This document shows positions 27,173 to 34,908 of a stretch of DNA of 64,000 nucleotides, in pieces. This DNA is from Paraflavisolibacter caeni (GTDB lineage Bacteria > Bacteroidota > Bacteroidia > Chitinophagales > Chitinophagaceae), in the NCBI RefSeq assembly GCF_025628885.1, contig NZ_JAOTIF010000001.1, forward strand, positions 558,001 through 622,000, written 5' to 3'. Both the position numbers and the translations under genes were made by a program. Position 1 is the stretch's first letter. Every line of letters begins with the position of its first letter. Under the pieces are notes generated by a model. The model ran no database searches, was not told where the DNA came from, and was given only the letters and a program-made list of their open reading frames with translations.

Positions 27173-27197
27173 AAAGCGGAAGATTTTCTTCCGCTTT
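27173..27197 (-). terminator. Intrinsic terminator of tatA copy 2
   Basis: An 11-bp stem (AAAGCGGAAGA, complement TCTTCCGCTTT) closes a 3-nt loop and is followed by Ts on the minus strand. The same stem sequence occurs again at 27566-27591. Confidence 0.85.
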
Positions 27198-27273
27198 AAT
27201 AAATATTAACAAGCGCTTAGTCGGTTGTATAAGCTGCTAATGCCCTCTTCACTTAACATCCCAATGTTGGATA

Positions 27274-27477
27274 TTAAGGTTGCGTAGTAGAAGACGTTGT
27301 TTGTCTTTCTTTTTCATTCATGCCTTCTTCCAGTTCCTTGCGCACATTGCTTTTGGCATCATTGAATTCACGGATACCTTTACCAAGGCCACGCATCAGT
27401 TCGGGTATTTTTTTGCCACCAAATAACAGGAGTACAACCAGGAGGATAAGCAGAATTTCGTTCCAACCAAGGCTCAT
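27274..27477 (-). CDS. tatA: Twin-arginine translocase subunit TatA/E, copy 2
   Basis: This 67-aa TatA-like subunit has the same layout as the neighbour: [20 protein letters not shown], then [19 protein letters not shown] and a polar tail ending in TTSSTTQP. The two copies are almost identical through the membrane and amphipathic helices and diverge only at the C-terminus, which points to tandem duplication. It lies between rplS and the other tatA, bounded by terminators with the same stem sequence. Confidence 0.92.
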   Translation of the reverse strand: MSLGWNEILLILLVVLLLFGGKKIPELMRGLGKGIREFNDAKSNVRKELEEGMNEKERQTTSSTTQP

Positions 27478-27565
27478 AAATTATAAATTTATTTGTAAAG
27501 AGATGATTACAAAGTTATAAAAATAATAAGGAGCAATGTACAATCAGTTTGATTGCTAAAAACAA

Positions 27566-27591
27566 AAAGCGGAAGATAGTTCTTCCGCTTT
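27566..27591 (-). terminator. Intrinsic terminator of rplS
   Basis: An 11-bp stem identical to that at 27173-27197, with a 4-nt loop and Ts on the minus strand. It lies 20 bp after the rplS stop. Confidence 0.85.
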
Positions 27592-27610
27592 CAAAAATAT
27601 TAACAAAGGC

Positions 27611-27985
27611 TTAAGCTGTAGCTGCTGCCACTGTAGCTCTCTTTTTCTCTTTAATCCTTGCGCTCTTACCGCTGCGTTCACGTTGGTAGAAAAGTTTAGC
27701 ACGACGCACACGACCTGATTTATTCAACTCGATAGAGTCGATATTAGGAGAAAAGAAAGGGAATAATCTTTCAACACCAATACCGTCAGAGATTTTACGC
27801 ACAGTAAAGGTAGCTGTAGAACCCTGGCCTTGTACTTTGATTACATCGCCTTTGAAGGATTGGATTCTTTCTTTGCTTCCTTCAATAATTTTATAATTAA
27901 CAGTAATGTTATCGCCTGCTTTAAACTTCGGAAATACTTTTTTACCGGTTAACTGCTCGTGAACATATTGCACCGCGGAGTTCAT
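27611..27985 (-). CDS. rplS: 50S ribosomal protein L19
   Basis: L19 sits at the interface of the two ribosomal subunits. The protein is 124 aa from the ATG at 27985 ([11 protein letters not shown]), which matches the family start; a TTG eight codons earlier is less likely. Signatures are [22 protein letters not shown] in two steps, [30 protein letters not shown] and the basic [20 protein letters not shown] near the end. The tail [11 protein letters not shown] is slightly longer than usual. Confidence 0.95.
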   Translation of the reverse strand: MNSAVQYVHEQLTGKKVFPKFKAGDNITVNYKIIEGSKERIQSFKGDVIKVQGQGSTATFTVRKISDGIGVERLFPFFSPNIDSIELNKSGRVRRAKLFYQRERSGKSARIKEKKRATVAAATA

Positions 27986-28280
27986 AACATGAAATTTTAA
28001 GGACGGCAAAGGTAAGGGGAAAGATTGATATTACGATAGGTGAAGTTGAAAAAAATGTGAATAATGAAAAGATAAATGTAAAAGATAGAATTTAAAACGG
28101 ACGAGGGGGAGCAGGATTCTACTTAGGAATTTGGAAAAGTGCAGGAGGCAAAGGGAGGTGAATTGGTGTTAAAATGACTCTGGGCGGGGATGGCAATGGT
28201 TGAAGGCTGTGATGAGGATGGTAAATAAAATAGGGGAGGTCTCTGATGACCGGAGGGATGCGGGGTTGTATATAATTCGT
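27986..28280. other. Gap between rplS and rny terminator
   Basis: This purine-rich (+ strand) region of about 300 bp has no gene or RNA that I recognise. Its words (ggaggt, gatgagg, gggatgg) resemble the 7-bp arrays elsewhere but the phase is not clean. It should carry the rplS promoter. Confidence 0.4.
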
Positions 28281-28325
28281 AAATAAGAAGCCCTTAGCTC
28301 ATTTCAAGCTAAGGGCTTCTTATTT
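28281..28325 (-). terminator. Strong intrinsic terminator of rny
   Basis: A perfect 19-bp stem (28281-28299 with 28307-28325; core AAGCCCTTAGCT) closes a 7-nt loop. It lies 11 bp beyond the rny stop. Confidence 0.85.
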
Positions 28326-28335
28326 ATAAGGGTCT

Positions 28336-29901
28336 TTATTTAGCTACGTTCACTGCTCGTTTTTCCCTGATCACAGTTACCTTAATTTGGCCGGGATAGG
28401 TCATTTCGGTCTGGATCTTCTGGGCAATTTCAAATGAAAGGCGTTCACTTTCCTGGTCAGAAACTTTGTCTGCCTCTACAATGACACGCAACTCGCGGCC
28501 GGCCTGAATGGCGTAGGCTTTTTCCACTCCATTGTATTTAGTAGCCAGGTTTTCCAGTTCTTTAATGCGCTGGAGGTACTGCTGCATGATCTCGCGGCGG
28601 GCACCAGGGCGTGCACCACTAATGGCGTCACAGGCCTGGACGATAGGAGAGATGACATACTGCATTTCCATTTCGTCGTGGTGGGCGCCGATGGCGTTTA
28701 CAATTGCAGGGTTTTCACCATACTTCTCGGCCAGTTTAGCTCCCAACAAGGCATGGCTTAATTCTGTTTCTTCATCAGGAACTTTACCAATATCGTGCAG
28801 TAGACCAGCCCTTTTAGCCAGCTTGGGGTTCAAGCCGAGCTCAGAAGCCATTACGGCACAAAGATTGGCCACTTCACGGCTGTGCATCAACAGGTTTTGG
28901 CCATAAGAGGAGCGGAAACGCATTTTACCAACCATGCGCACCAGTTCTTTGTGAAGACCGTGGATGCCTAACTCGATCACAGTGCGTTCGCCAATATCCA
29001 TCACCTGCTCTTCCAGTTGGCGGCGGGTTTTTTCTACCACTTCTTCGATACGGGCAGGGTGAATACGGCCGTCAGCCACAAGACGCTGCAAGCTTAAACG
29101 GGCGATTTCACGACGCAGGGGATCAAAGCAGGAGAGGACAATGGCCTCCGGAGTATCATCTACGATCAGGTCAACACCAGTGGCTGCTTCAATAGCGCGG
29201 ATGTTGCGACCCTCACGGCCAATGATCTGGCCTTTGATCTCGTCGCTTTCCAGGTTAAATACGGTGATGGCATTTTCGATTGCCTGTTCAGCGGCTGTGC
29301 GTTGAATGCTTTGGATAATAATTTTGCGAGCTTCTTTGTTGGCCTTTTGCTTTGCTTCGTCTACGATATCCTGCTGTAAAGCGAGGGCTTGGGAGTGGGC
29401 TTCCTGTTTCAGACTTTCAACCAATTGAGCCTTTGCTTCCTCGGCTGTTAAGCCAGAGATCTTTTCCAAACGACGGGTTTGCTCTTCCTGATGCTTGTCC
29501 AGTTCTGCCTGTTTCAGGCTTACCACTTCAATCTGCTTGTTCAGGTTTTGCTTGATCGCTTCGTTTTCTTTGATCTGCTTGTCCAACTGGTCTGCTTTCT
29601 GATTCAAGGAAGATTCTTTCTGGCGGATGCGGTTCTCACTTTCGCTCAGTTTGCGGTTCCGTTCTGTAACCTCTCTTTCATGCTCCACTTTAAGTTGTAC
29701 GAACTTTTCTTTAGCGGCCAATTCTTTTTCTTTTCTAGTAGTTTCCGCTCTTAACTCGGCTTCCCTGATGATGTTTTGGGCATGCTGTTCGGCCTCTTCG
29801 ACCCTTTGCCGGGTATCTTTTGCAAAGATGAATTTGCCGGCTATAATTCCGGCAACCAAGGCAACAATCGCAACAATTATAGACAGAATAATTGAGTCCA
29901 T
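28336..29901 (-). CDS. rny: Ribonuclease Y
   Basis: This membrane-anchored endoribonuclease starts mRNA decay. It is 521 aa. A single N-terminal membrane helix ([19 protein letters not shown]) comes first, then a long coiled coil (residues of about 30-200, rich in Glu, Lys and Gln). The KH domain has [18 protein letters not shown]. The HD phosphodiesterase domain has [14 protein letters not shown] and the metal-binding HD in [15 protein letters not shown], then IGAHHDEME. Length and order are typical. It is on the same strand as zapA, but 732 bp of repeat-rich DNA separates them, so it probably has its own promoter. Confidence 0.96.
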   Translation of the reverse strand: MDSIILSIIVAIVALVAGIIAGKFIFAKDTRQRVEEAEQHAQNIIREAELRAETTRKEKELAAKEKFVQLKVEHEREVTERNRKLSESENRIRQKESSLNQKADQLDKQIKENEAIKQNLNKQIEVVSLKQAELDKHQEEQTRRLEKISGLTAEEAKAQLVESLKQEAHSQALALQQDIVDEAKQKANKEARKIIIQSIQRTAAEQAIENAITVFNLESDEIKGQIIGREGRNIRAIEAATGVDLIVDDTPEAIVLSCFDPLRREIARLSLQRLVADGRIHPARIEEVVEKTRRQLEEQVMDIGERTVIELGIHGLHKELVRMVGKMRFRSSYGQNLLMHSREVANLCAVMASELGLNPKLAKRAGLLHDIGKVPDEETELSHALLGAKLAEKYGENPAIVNAIGAHHDEMEMQYVISPIVQACDAISGARPGARREIMQQYLQRIKELENLATKYNGVEKAYAIQAGRELRVIVEADKVSDQESERLSFEIAQKIQTEMTYPGQIKVTVIREKRAVNVAK

Positions 29902-30135
29902 TTAATCGGTTTTGAAAAATTGTTTGTTCTTATATAGTTAAAAATAATACATACTGCTGAAAAGCAGTAGGTTGGCGAAGATACAAAGTCTGTTCAATGA
30001 TAGGAAAGGAATTCATACCCTAGAGCATAAAGAGGGGCGTCCTGGTGCCTGAACGGAATTGTTGCTGCACTTTAAGAGGGGAGATATTGGATATTGGGAT
30101 AATAGGATGTAGGGGTATAAGTTAGGGTTAAGAGA

Positions 30136-30166
30136 GGGGTCAAAATCTGTTTCGTGCTTCAGGTAT
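30136..30166 (-). repeat. 31-bp dispersed repeat, copy 2
   Basis: This block is the exact reverse complement of 20693-20723. It passes directly into the 11-bp array that follows. Confidence 0.9.
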
Positions 30167-30378
30167 ACTGTAAGTATGCTTCAGCTATACTGAAGGTATG
30201 GGTGGGTTGGATAAGGGGATAGTAGGGCGTAGGTATATGGTAGATACGGGGTTGATCCGGAGTAGTAGAGGAGTGGTCGAGGAGGATGTAGTTAGCATGT
30301 ACGGCTAATGTTTACTATAACTCTACTATAAGTTTACTATAACTTTACTGTAAGTTTTCTATAAGATTACTATAAGGC
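30159..30378. repeat. 11-bp-period array B1, twenty units
   Basis: Twenty 11-bp units can be laid end to end without an indel. The first four (tcaggtatact, gtaagtatgct, tcagctatact, gaaggtatggg) are the reverse complement of the AGYATACCTGA type. A degenerate middle keeps GTAG/GTAT-like words in phase. The last six (30312-30377) follow TTACTATAAST, for example ttactataact, ctactataagt, ttactataact. Confidence 0.82.
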
Positions 30379-30385
30379 ATATTAG

Positions 30386-30490
30386 GAATGACGAATGGAG
30401 GGAGGGAAGATGATAGAAGGTAGGTGGTAGATGAGAGATGATAGAGGGTAGAGAGGATTTAAGTTTTTGAGGTTTGGGGTTTGGAGTGAA
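30386..30490. repeat. 7-bp-period array after the 11-bp array
   Basis: Fifteen heptamers without an indel: gaatgac, gaatgga, gggaggg, aagatga, tagaagg, taggtgg, tagatga, gagatga, tagaggg, tagagag, gatttaa, gtttttg, aggtttg, gggtttg, gagtgaa. The word changes from TAGANGG-like to GGTTTG-like without losing the period. Confidence 0.75.
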
Positions 30491-30554
30491 GGGAATTTAG
30501 GGATGCTGAAGTAATTAAATATTAGATGGATAGCTCAGATAAGGCTTTATAGGC

Positions 30555-30598
30555 TCAGGTATGCCTTAGATACGGAGTAGGTACGGCGGAGCAACAAA
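30555..30598. repeat. 11-bp-period array B2, short
   Basis: Units tcaggtatgcc, ttagatacgga, gtaggtacggc and a decayed ggagcaacaaa. Their reverse complements (gccgtacctac, tccgtatctaa, ggcatacctga) match both word types found at 20591-20864. Confidence 0.7.
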
Positions 30599-30633
30599 GG
30601 ATGGTGGGGGTGAGTTTATGAGGTTTGGTAAAA

Positions 30634-30930
30634 TTATTCTTTGTCTTCAAGGGCGTCGTCGATCATGCGCTCGAGGGTTTGGAGGCGGCTGCTCACATTG
30701 TCGAGGTTTACCTGGTTGGAGATAGCTGCGTTTTGTTCGGTAGCAAACCAAACGAGGACCATGGCAATATAATCCTGGAGGTCTTTGCCGGCAAACTGGG
30801 TTTTGTATTCTACTATTTTATCGTTGATGGTTTTTACGGTTTTGCGTACTACCTCTTCGTCTTTGGGGTGAATTTTTACTCTATAGGTGCGATCGCCTAT
30901 GACTAAGTTGGTGGGTATGAGATTGTTCAT
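30634..30930 (-). CDS. zapA: Cell division protein ZapA-like
   Basis: This 98-aa protein of the ZapA family binds and bundles FtsZ at the division septum. The N-terminal beta part (TNLVIGDRTYRVKIHPKDEE) and the long coiled-coil helix (VRKTVKTINDKIVEYKTQ, then QDYIAMVLVWFATEQN and VSSRLQTLERMIDDALE) fit the fold. It lies between the coiled-coil gene and rny in the usual Bacteroidota order behind pheT. The coiled-coil gene ends 45 bp upstream, so the two are probably co-transcribed. Confidence 0.85.
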   Translation of the reverse strand: MNNLIPTNLVIGDRTYRVKIHPKDEEVVRKTVKTINDKIVEYKTQFAGKDLQDYIAMVLVWFATEQNAAISNQVNLDNVSSRLQTLERMIDDALEDKE

Positions 30931-30975
30931 ATTGTACTATTGTAATAATATTATAATAAGGGGCGTGAAATGGGA

Positions 30976-31368
30976 TTATTGGCTTAGAAAAGCTATGCAT
31001 TTGTCGATTTCCCGGATGTATTGATTCAAAGTTTTCTCAAATTGCTTTTTGTCTTTTTCGGCCATATCTCCTGAGCCCAGCTTCAGAACGGTGATGCGGT
31101 GCTCCACTTCCATGATCTTTTTTTCGTAGGAAACCTGTTTTTTACGGCTTTCTTCCAGTTCCTGCCTGAGTTGTTCGTTTTCCTTCTGCAAGCGGTTTTG
31201 CTTCCTGGCTAATTGCTGCAGCTTTCCGCTGATTATATTGAATTGAGCATCTACGCCACCAGATTCGGAGGTGGTGTCTCCCTGATTGTTTTCTTCAGTC
31301 ACTCGTTTTGGAGGAACGGGGCCTGAAGGGGAGCTTTTATATTCTTCGTTATTTGAAGTTTCATTCAT
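30976..31368 (-). CDS. Coiled-coil protein, ZapB-like (hypothetical)
   Basis: The frame runs back to 31476, but MNETSNNEEYKSS at 31368 is the likelier start, giving 130 aa. A disordered Pro/Ser/Asn-rich N-terminus (about 45 residues) is followed by a coiled coil (ISGKLQQLARKQNRLQKENE onward) and a C-terminal helix ending YIREIDKCIAFLSQ. Family assignment rests on the coiled coil and on its position between pheT and zapA. A partner role with ZapA in division is inferred, not shown. Confidence 0.7.
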   Translation of the reverse strand: MNETSNNEEYKSSPSGPVPPKRVTEENNQGDTTSESGGVDAQFNIISGKLQQLARKQNRLQKENEQLRQELEESRKKQVSYEKKIMEVEHRITVLKLGSGDMAEKDKKQFEKTLNQYIREIDKCIAFLSQ

Positions 31369-31452
31369 TAGTTTGCTCTTACTATATTCTAAAACTAATT
31401 TGAAAAAGTGTTTTCCAGGGCGCCTGAAAATAAAAGGATTGATTATAAAACG

Positions 31453-31498
31453 GAGGCTTGTCAAAGGAGCGATCAATCGTATTCCTATGGCAAGCCTC
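31453..31498 (-). terminator. Weak hairpin downstream of pheT
   Basis: An 8-bp stem (GAGGCTTG at 31453-31460, CAAGCCTC at 31491-31498) surrounds a 30-nt loop that can itself pair. No T run follows, so read-through into the next genes is likely. Confidence 0.3.
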
Positions 31499-31509
31499 TG
31501 CCTGGTTAA

Positions 31510-33933
31510 TTATTTCCTGATCTCTGCGCCGAGTTCTTTTTCGAGCGTTGTCATTATTTTATTCATCCAGGAGTCGATTTCCTTGTCGGTGAGGGTTTTC
31601 TCCTCATCGAGGAAGGTGAAATTGACGGCCATGGATTTTTTGCCGGCACCGAGTTTCTCACTTTCAAACACATCGAACAGCTGGATGTGCTGCAGCTTGT
31701 TGAGACGTAACTTGTCCAACTGACCTTTGATGGCTTCGTACTTCAAGTCTTTTGGAACTACGATGGCCAGGTCTCTTTCTACTGCAGGGAACTTGGATAT
31801 TTCTGTGTAGCTGATCTTCTTTTTCAAAGACAGGTTTACCAACACGTCCCAGTTGATGTCCGCATAGAAAACAGTCTGCTTGATGTCGAACTTGTGTGCT
31901 GTTTTGCCGGATATCTTACCCATTTCTACCAGCCTGGTACCGTTTGCTGAACCAGTAATGGCTAATTCCAAACTATTTGTGCTTCCCCCGGTGGCGAAGG
32001 AAACCGTAACACCGGCAGCCCGGAATACTGCTTCCACGATTCCTTTCAGGTAGTAGATGTCGGCGGGTTTGCCCTTTCCTTTCCAATGGTTTTCAACCAT
32101 GGCACCTGTCAAATAGATACAGAAATGGGAGGTTTCTTCATATTTGCCCACTTCTGCGGATTTGTACGTTTTACCCCACTCAAAGAACTTGAGGTCGTTG
32201 TTTTTCCTGTTCTGGTTGAAGGCGATGACTTCCAAAGCTGTAGGCAGCATGGCGGGACGCATTACATCCAGTTCGATACTAAGGTTGTTGAGCAGTTTTA
32301 CGGTTTGGCTCAGTTCCAGCTCTGTAAAATATTTAGAATTGGTAATGGAGTTGGTCAGGATCTCGTTGAAGCCGTTACCCACCAATATACCCGCTATCTT
32401 TTCTTTCAGTTGGTCAGCACCTTTGTTTTCTTCAATTGCAGGTGTGATGGTAATAGAGGTTGGGATGGTCACATTATCCAGACCATCGATCCGCAGAATC
32501 TCTTCCACCAGGTCGGCCTGGATGCTGATGTCGTGTTTGTGATAAGGAACTTCCAGGAACAGGGCGTCGATATCTTCACGAAGAATGGTGAATCCCAGGC
32601 TTTGCAGGATATTCCTGATCGTTTGCGGGTGGTAGTTCTTGCCGCTCAACTTTTTCAGGTACTGGAATTTGAAAACGATCTGCTGTTTGGGCTGGGGATC
32701 AGGGTAGATATCTACTATATCGGATGCAATTTCTCCTCCGGCTATTTCTTTCATTAAAGCCGCTGCACGTTTCAACACACTAACCGTATTGGAAATGTCC
32801 ACGCCTTTTTCGAAGCGGGTAGCCGCATCGGTCCGCAGGTTGTGGCGGAAAGAAGTTTTCCTAATGAAAGTAGGATCGAACCAGGCACTTTCCAGGAAGA
32901 TGTTAGTGGTTTTTTCGGACACACCTGAATGCAGGCCGCCGAAAACGCCGGCAATGCACATGCCCTCCTCTGCGTCGCAGATCATCAGGTCTTCGGAGCT
33001 CAGTTTTCTTTCCTTTTCATCCAGGGTAACGAAAGGCGTGCCTTCCGGTAATGTATTTACCACCACTTTGCTGCCTTTGATCTCGTTATAATCGAAGGCG
33101 TGCAGCGGTTGGCCGGTTTCGTGCTGGATGAAATTGGTGATGTCTACTATATTATTAATAGGGCGCAGGCCGATGGCTTTCAATTTGTTTTGCAACCACT
33201 TTGGTGAATCCTGTACCTTGATGTTGCTGATGCAAACGCCAGCGTAACGTTTACAGGCATTCTCATTTTCTACGCTTACACTGATTTTCAGTGACTGATT
33301 GTCCACTTTGAAAGGAGCTGACGGCATTACCGGTCTAGCTTCTTTTTTGTCGTGGTGGGTGATATAGGCGCAAACATCGCGGGCCACGCCCCAATGGCTC
33401 ATGGCGTCCATGCGGTTGGGGGTAAGGCCTATTTCATATATAATATCTGTATAAGGTTTGAAGTACTCTTCGGCTGTTTGGCCCACTTTGGCGTCGGCGT
33501 TCAGGACCATAATACCGGCATGGGAAGTGCCCAGGCCAAGCTCGTCTTCAGCGCAGATCATGCCGTAGCTTTCCACACCGCGGATCTTTGCGATTTTCAT
33601 GGTCAGGGAATCTCCGGCAGTAGGGTGGATAGTGGTGCCTACGGTAGCCACTACTACTTTCTGGCCGGCAGCTACGTTGGGAGCGCCGCAAACGATCTGG
33701 AGGGGTTCTTTTCCGCCTGTAGATACTTTGGTTACGGTCAGTTTGTCGGCATTGGGGTGCTTTTCAGTTTCGAGCACTTCGCCAATGACAAGGCCCTTGA
33801 GTCCTCCCTTTACTTCTTCAAACACTTCCATCTTTTCCACCTCGAGACCAATGGAGGTCAGGATGCGGGAAAGTCGTTCGGGGTCGATCTTAACGGGTAA
33901 ATATTCGCTCAGCCAATTGTAGGAGATGGTCAT
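31510..33933 (-). CDS. pheT: Phenylalanyl-tRNA synthetase beta subunit
   Basis: This 807-aa large subunit of the alpha2-beta2 enzyme charges tRNA-Phe. In order: the N-terminal MTISYNWLSEYLPV; an EMAP-type tRNA-binding OB domain (about 40-150, VIGEVLETEKHPNADKLTV and QIVCGAPNVAAGQKV); the B3/4 editing domain (HETGQPLHAFDYNEI, with the B3 core); the B5 domain (about 400-480); the core fold; and the C-terminal FDX-ACB anticodon domain (SKFPAVERDLAIVVP to LGAEIRK). pheS is not adjacent. It heads the pheT - coiled-coil gene - zapA cluster. Confidence 0.97.
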   Translation of the reverse strand: MTISYNWLSEYLPVKIDPERLSRILTSIGLEVEKMEVFEEVKGGLKGLVIGEVLETEKHPNADKLTVTKVSTGGKEPLQIVCGAPNVAAGQKVVVATVGTTIHPTAGDSLTMKIAKIRGVESYGMICAEDELGLGTSHAGIMVLNADAKVGQTAEEYFKPYTDIIYEIGLTPNRMDAMSHWGVARDVCAYITHHDKKEARPVMPSAPFKVDNQSLKISVSVENENACKRYAGVCISNIKVQDSPKWLQNKLKAIGLRPINNIVDITNFIQHETGQPLHAFDYNEIKGSKVVVNTLPEGTPFVTLDEKERKLSSEDLMICDAEEGMCIAGVFGGLHSGVSEKTTNIFLESAWFDPTFIRKTSFRHNLRTDAATRFEKGVDISNTVSVLKRAAALMKEIAGGEIASDIVDIYPDPQPKQQIVFKFQYLKKLSGKNYHPQTIRNILQSLGFTILREDIDALFLEVPYHKHDISIQADLVEEILRIDGLDNVTIPTSITITPAIEENKGADQLKEKIAGILVGNGFNEILTNSITNSKYFTELELSQTVKLLNNLSIELDVMRPAMLPTALEVIAFNQNRKNNDLKFFEWGKTYKSAEVGKYEETSHFCIYLTGAMVENHWKGKGKPADIYYLKGIVEAVFRAAGVTVSFATGGSTNSLELAITGSANGTRLVEMGKISGKTAHKFDIKQTVFYADINWDVLVNLSLKKKISYTEISKFPAVERDLAIVVPKDLKYEAIKGQLDKLRLNKLQHIQLFDVFESEKLGAGKKSMAVNFTFLDEEKTLTDKEIDSWMNKIMTTLEKELGAEIRK

Positions 33934-34025
33934 TGTATATATTTTCTAAAGGCCGCAAAGATAAACAGGGGAAAGGGAATTTGGGGAGGAAAGATGGTGG
34001 AGGAAGGATGAGAGGTTTAAGAGGG

Positions 34026-34088
34026 GATATTGGGATTTCGGAATTTTGAGGTTTGGAGTTTGAAGTTTGGAGTTTGAGGTTTGGAGTG
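34026..34088. repeat. 7-bp-period array upstream of pheT
   Basis: Nine heptamers without indels. The last six (34047-34088) are tgaggtt, tggagtt, tgaagtt, tggagtt, tgaggtt, tggagtg, consensus TGRRGTT. The three before them (gatattg, ggatttc, ggaattt) are looser. Confidence 0.75.
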
Positions 34089-34153
34089 AAGGGGGGCTGA
34101 GTAGGAGAGTGGTGGGTATCTGGTTTGAAAATTTTAAAAATAATTGAATGGTA

Positions 34154-34185
34154 GGTACCCCTATTTTCAAAACATTGCGTCTTTA
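34154..34185 (+). promoter_or_regulatory. ECF sigma-type promoter upstream of the pectinase gene
   Basis: GGTACCC (34154-34160), a 17-bp spacer, then CGTCTTTA (34178-34185). It matches the promoter-like element before the FecR gene (57089-57120), including most of the spacer. It points toward the giant gene but lies about 720 bp before its ATG. Confidence 0.6.
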
Positions 34186-34908
34186 ATCATTGTGGTGGAG
34201 ACTCAATATAAAATTGGACGAGTTGTGATCACTTCCGTTCATGCTTGAGTTAGTGAAGAGCAAATGATCTGATCATTATTAACTCTAACCGAATACACAA
34301 TTATGAAATTGATTGCTTTTGCCCAGACATCGTTATGCTGGTGTCTTCCGAACCCTATGTCTTATCAAGAGGGAACGAAAATTAAGTTTAAGACAAAGTT
34401 CCCTTTCATTTCACCTTCTTGTTATAATCCATATGCTTACTTAGAAACCTGATCTTAATTCTTCATTTAATATCACAAAATTACCTGTGCATCAATCGCA
34501 TCATCCAGAAGGATTGAATGAATTTGAATTTGCAATTCTTTGAATTCCGGGTCAAAGCTGTTTTATAATAGATGATTAGAGATATGTTCCCGGGATTATT
34601 TGAATGTAATATTTCAAGAAGACCTATTCCTTACAGTTAATCTATGATATTACCTAGGCATAAGGGTTCATCTGTTTATATCCGTTTACAGAATTCGAAC
34701 CATTTGTTTTCTCATTCAATTTTAGCAAGTACTACCAGGCTGTCCATATAGTTTTATTATTCTACAAATTCCTGGATGTGAATCTGAGGATATGCAAAGT
34801 ATTGCCTGTTTTTAAGAGATGGTTGCTATCTGTGTAATCGTGTGCTATTAGAAAGTTTCATTCACCATTTAGTCATCAACGAGTTTTAAATCAAAACCTA
34901 TAGATTGT
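34186..34908 (+). other. Long leader region before the pectinase gene
   Basis: This 720-bp AT-rich region has no convincing gene. A 49-codon frame (34303-34452, MKLIAFAQTSLCW...) has no recognisable family and is not called. AGGGAAC near 34372 can pair with GTTCCCT about 30 bp on. If the ECF-type promoter is real, this is a long 5' leader; alternatively it marks a deleted anti-sigma gene. Confidence 0.4.

Larger units (their letters stand above)
29902..30633. other. Repeat-rich gap between zapA and rny
   Basis: This 732-bp region has no gene. It holds a 31-bp copy of the block at 20693-20723, a 20-unit 11-bp-period array, a 7-bp-period array and a second short 11-bp array, listed separately. 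The first 230 bp (29902-30130) show nothing clear. Confidence 0.75.

Noticed and set aside
34303-34452. 49-codon frame in the pectinase leader
   Set aside because: Short, no family, no conserved features; could be chance in AT-rich DNA.
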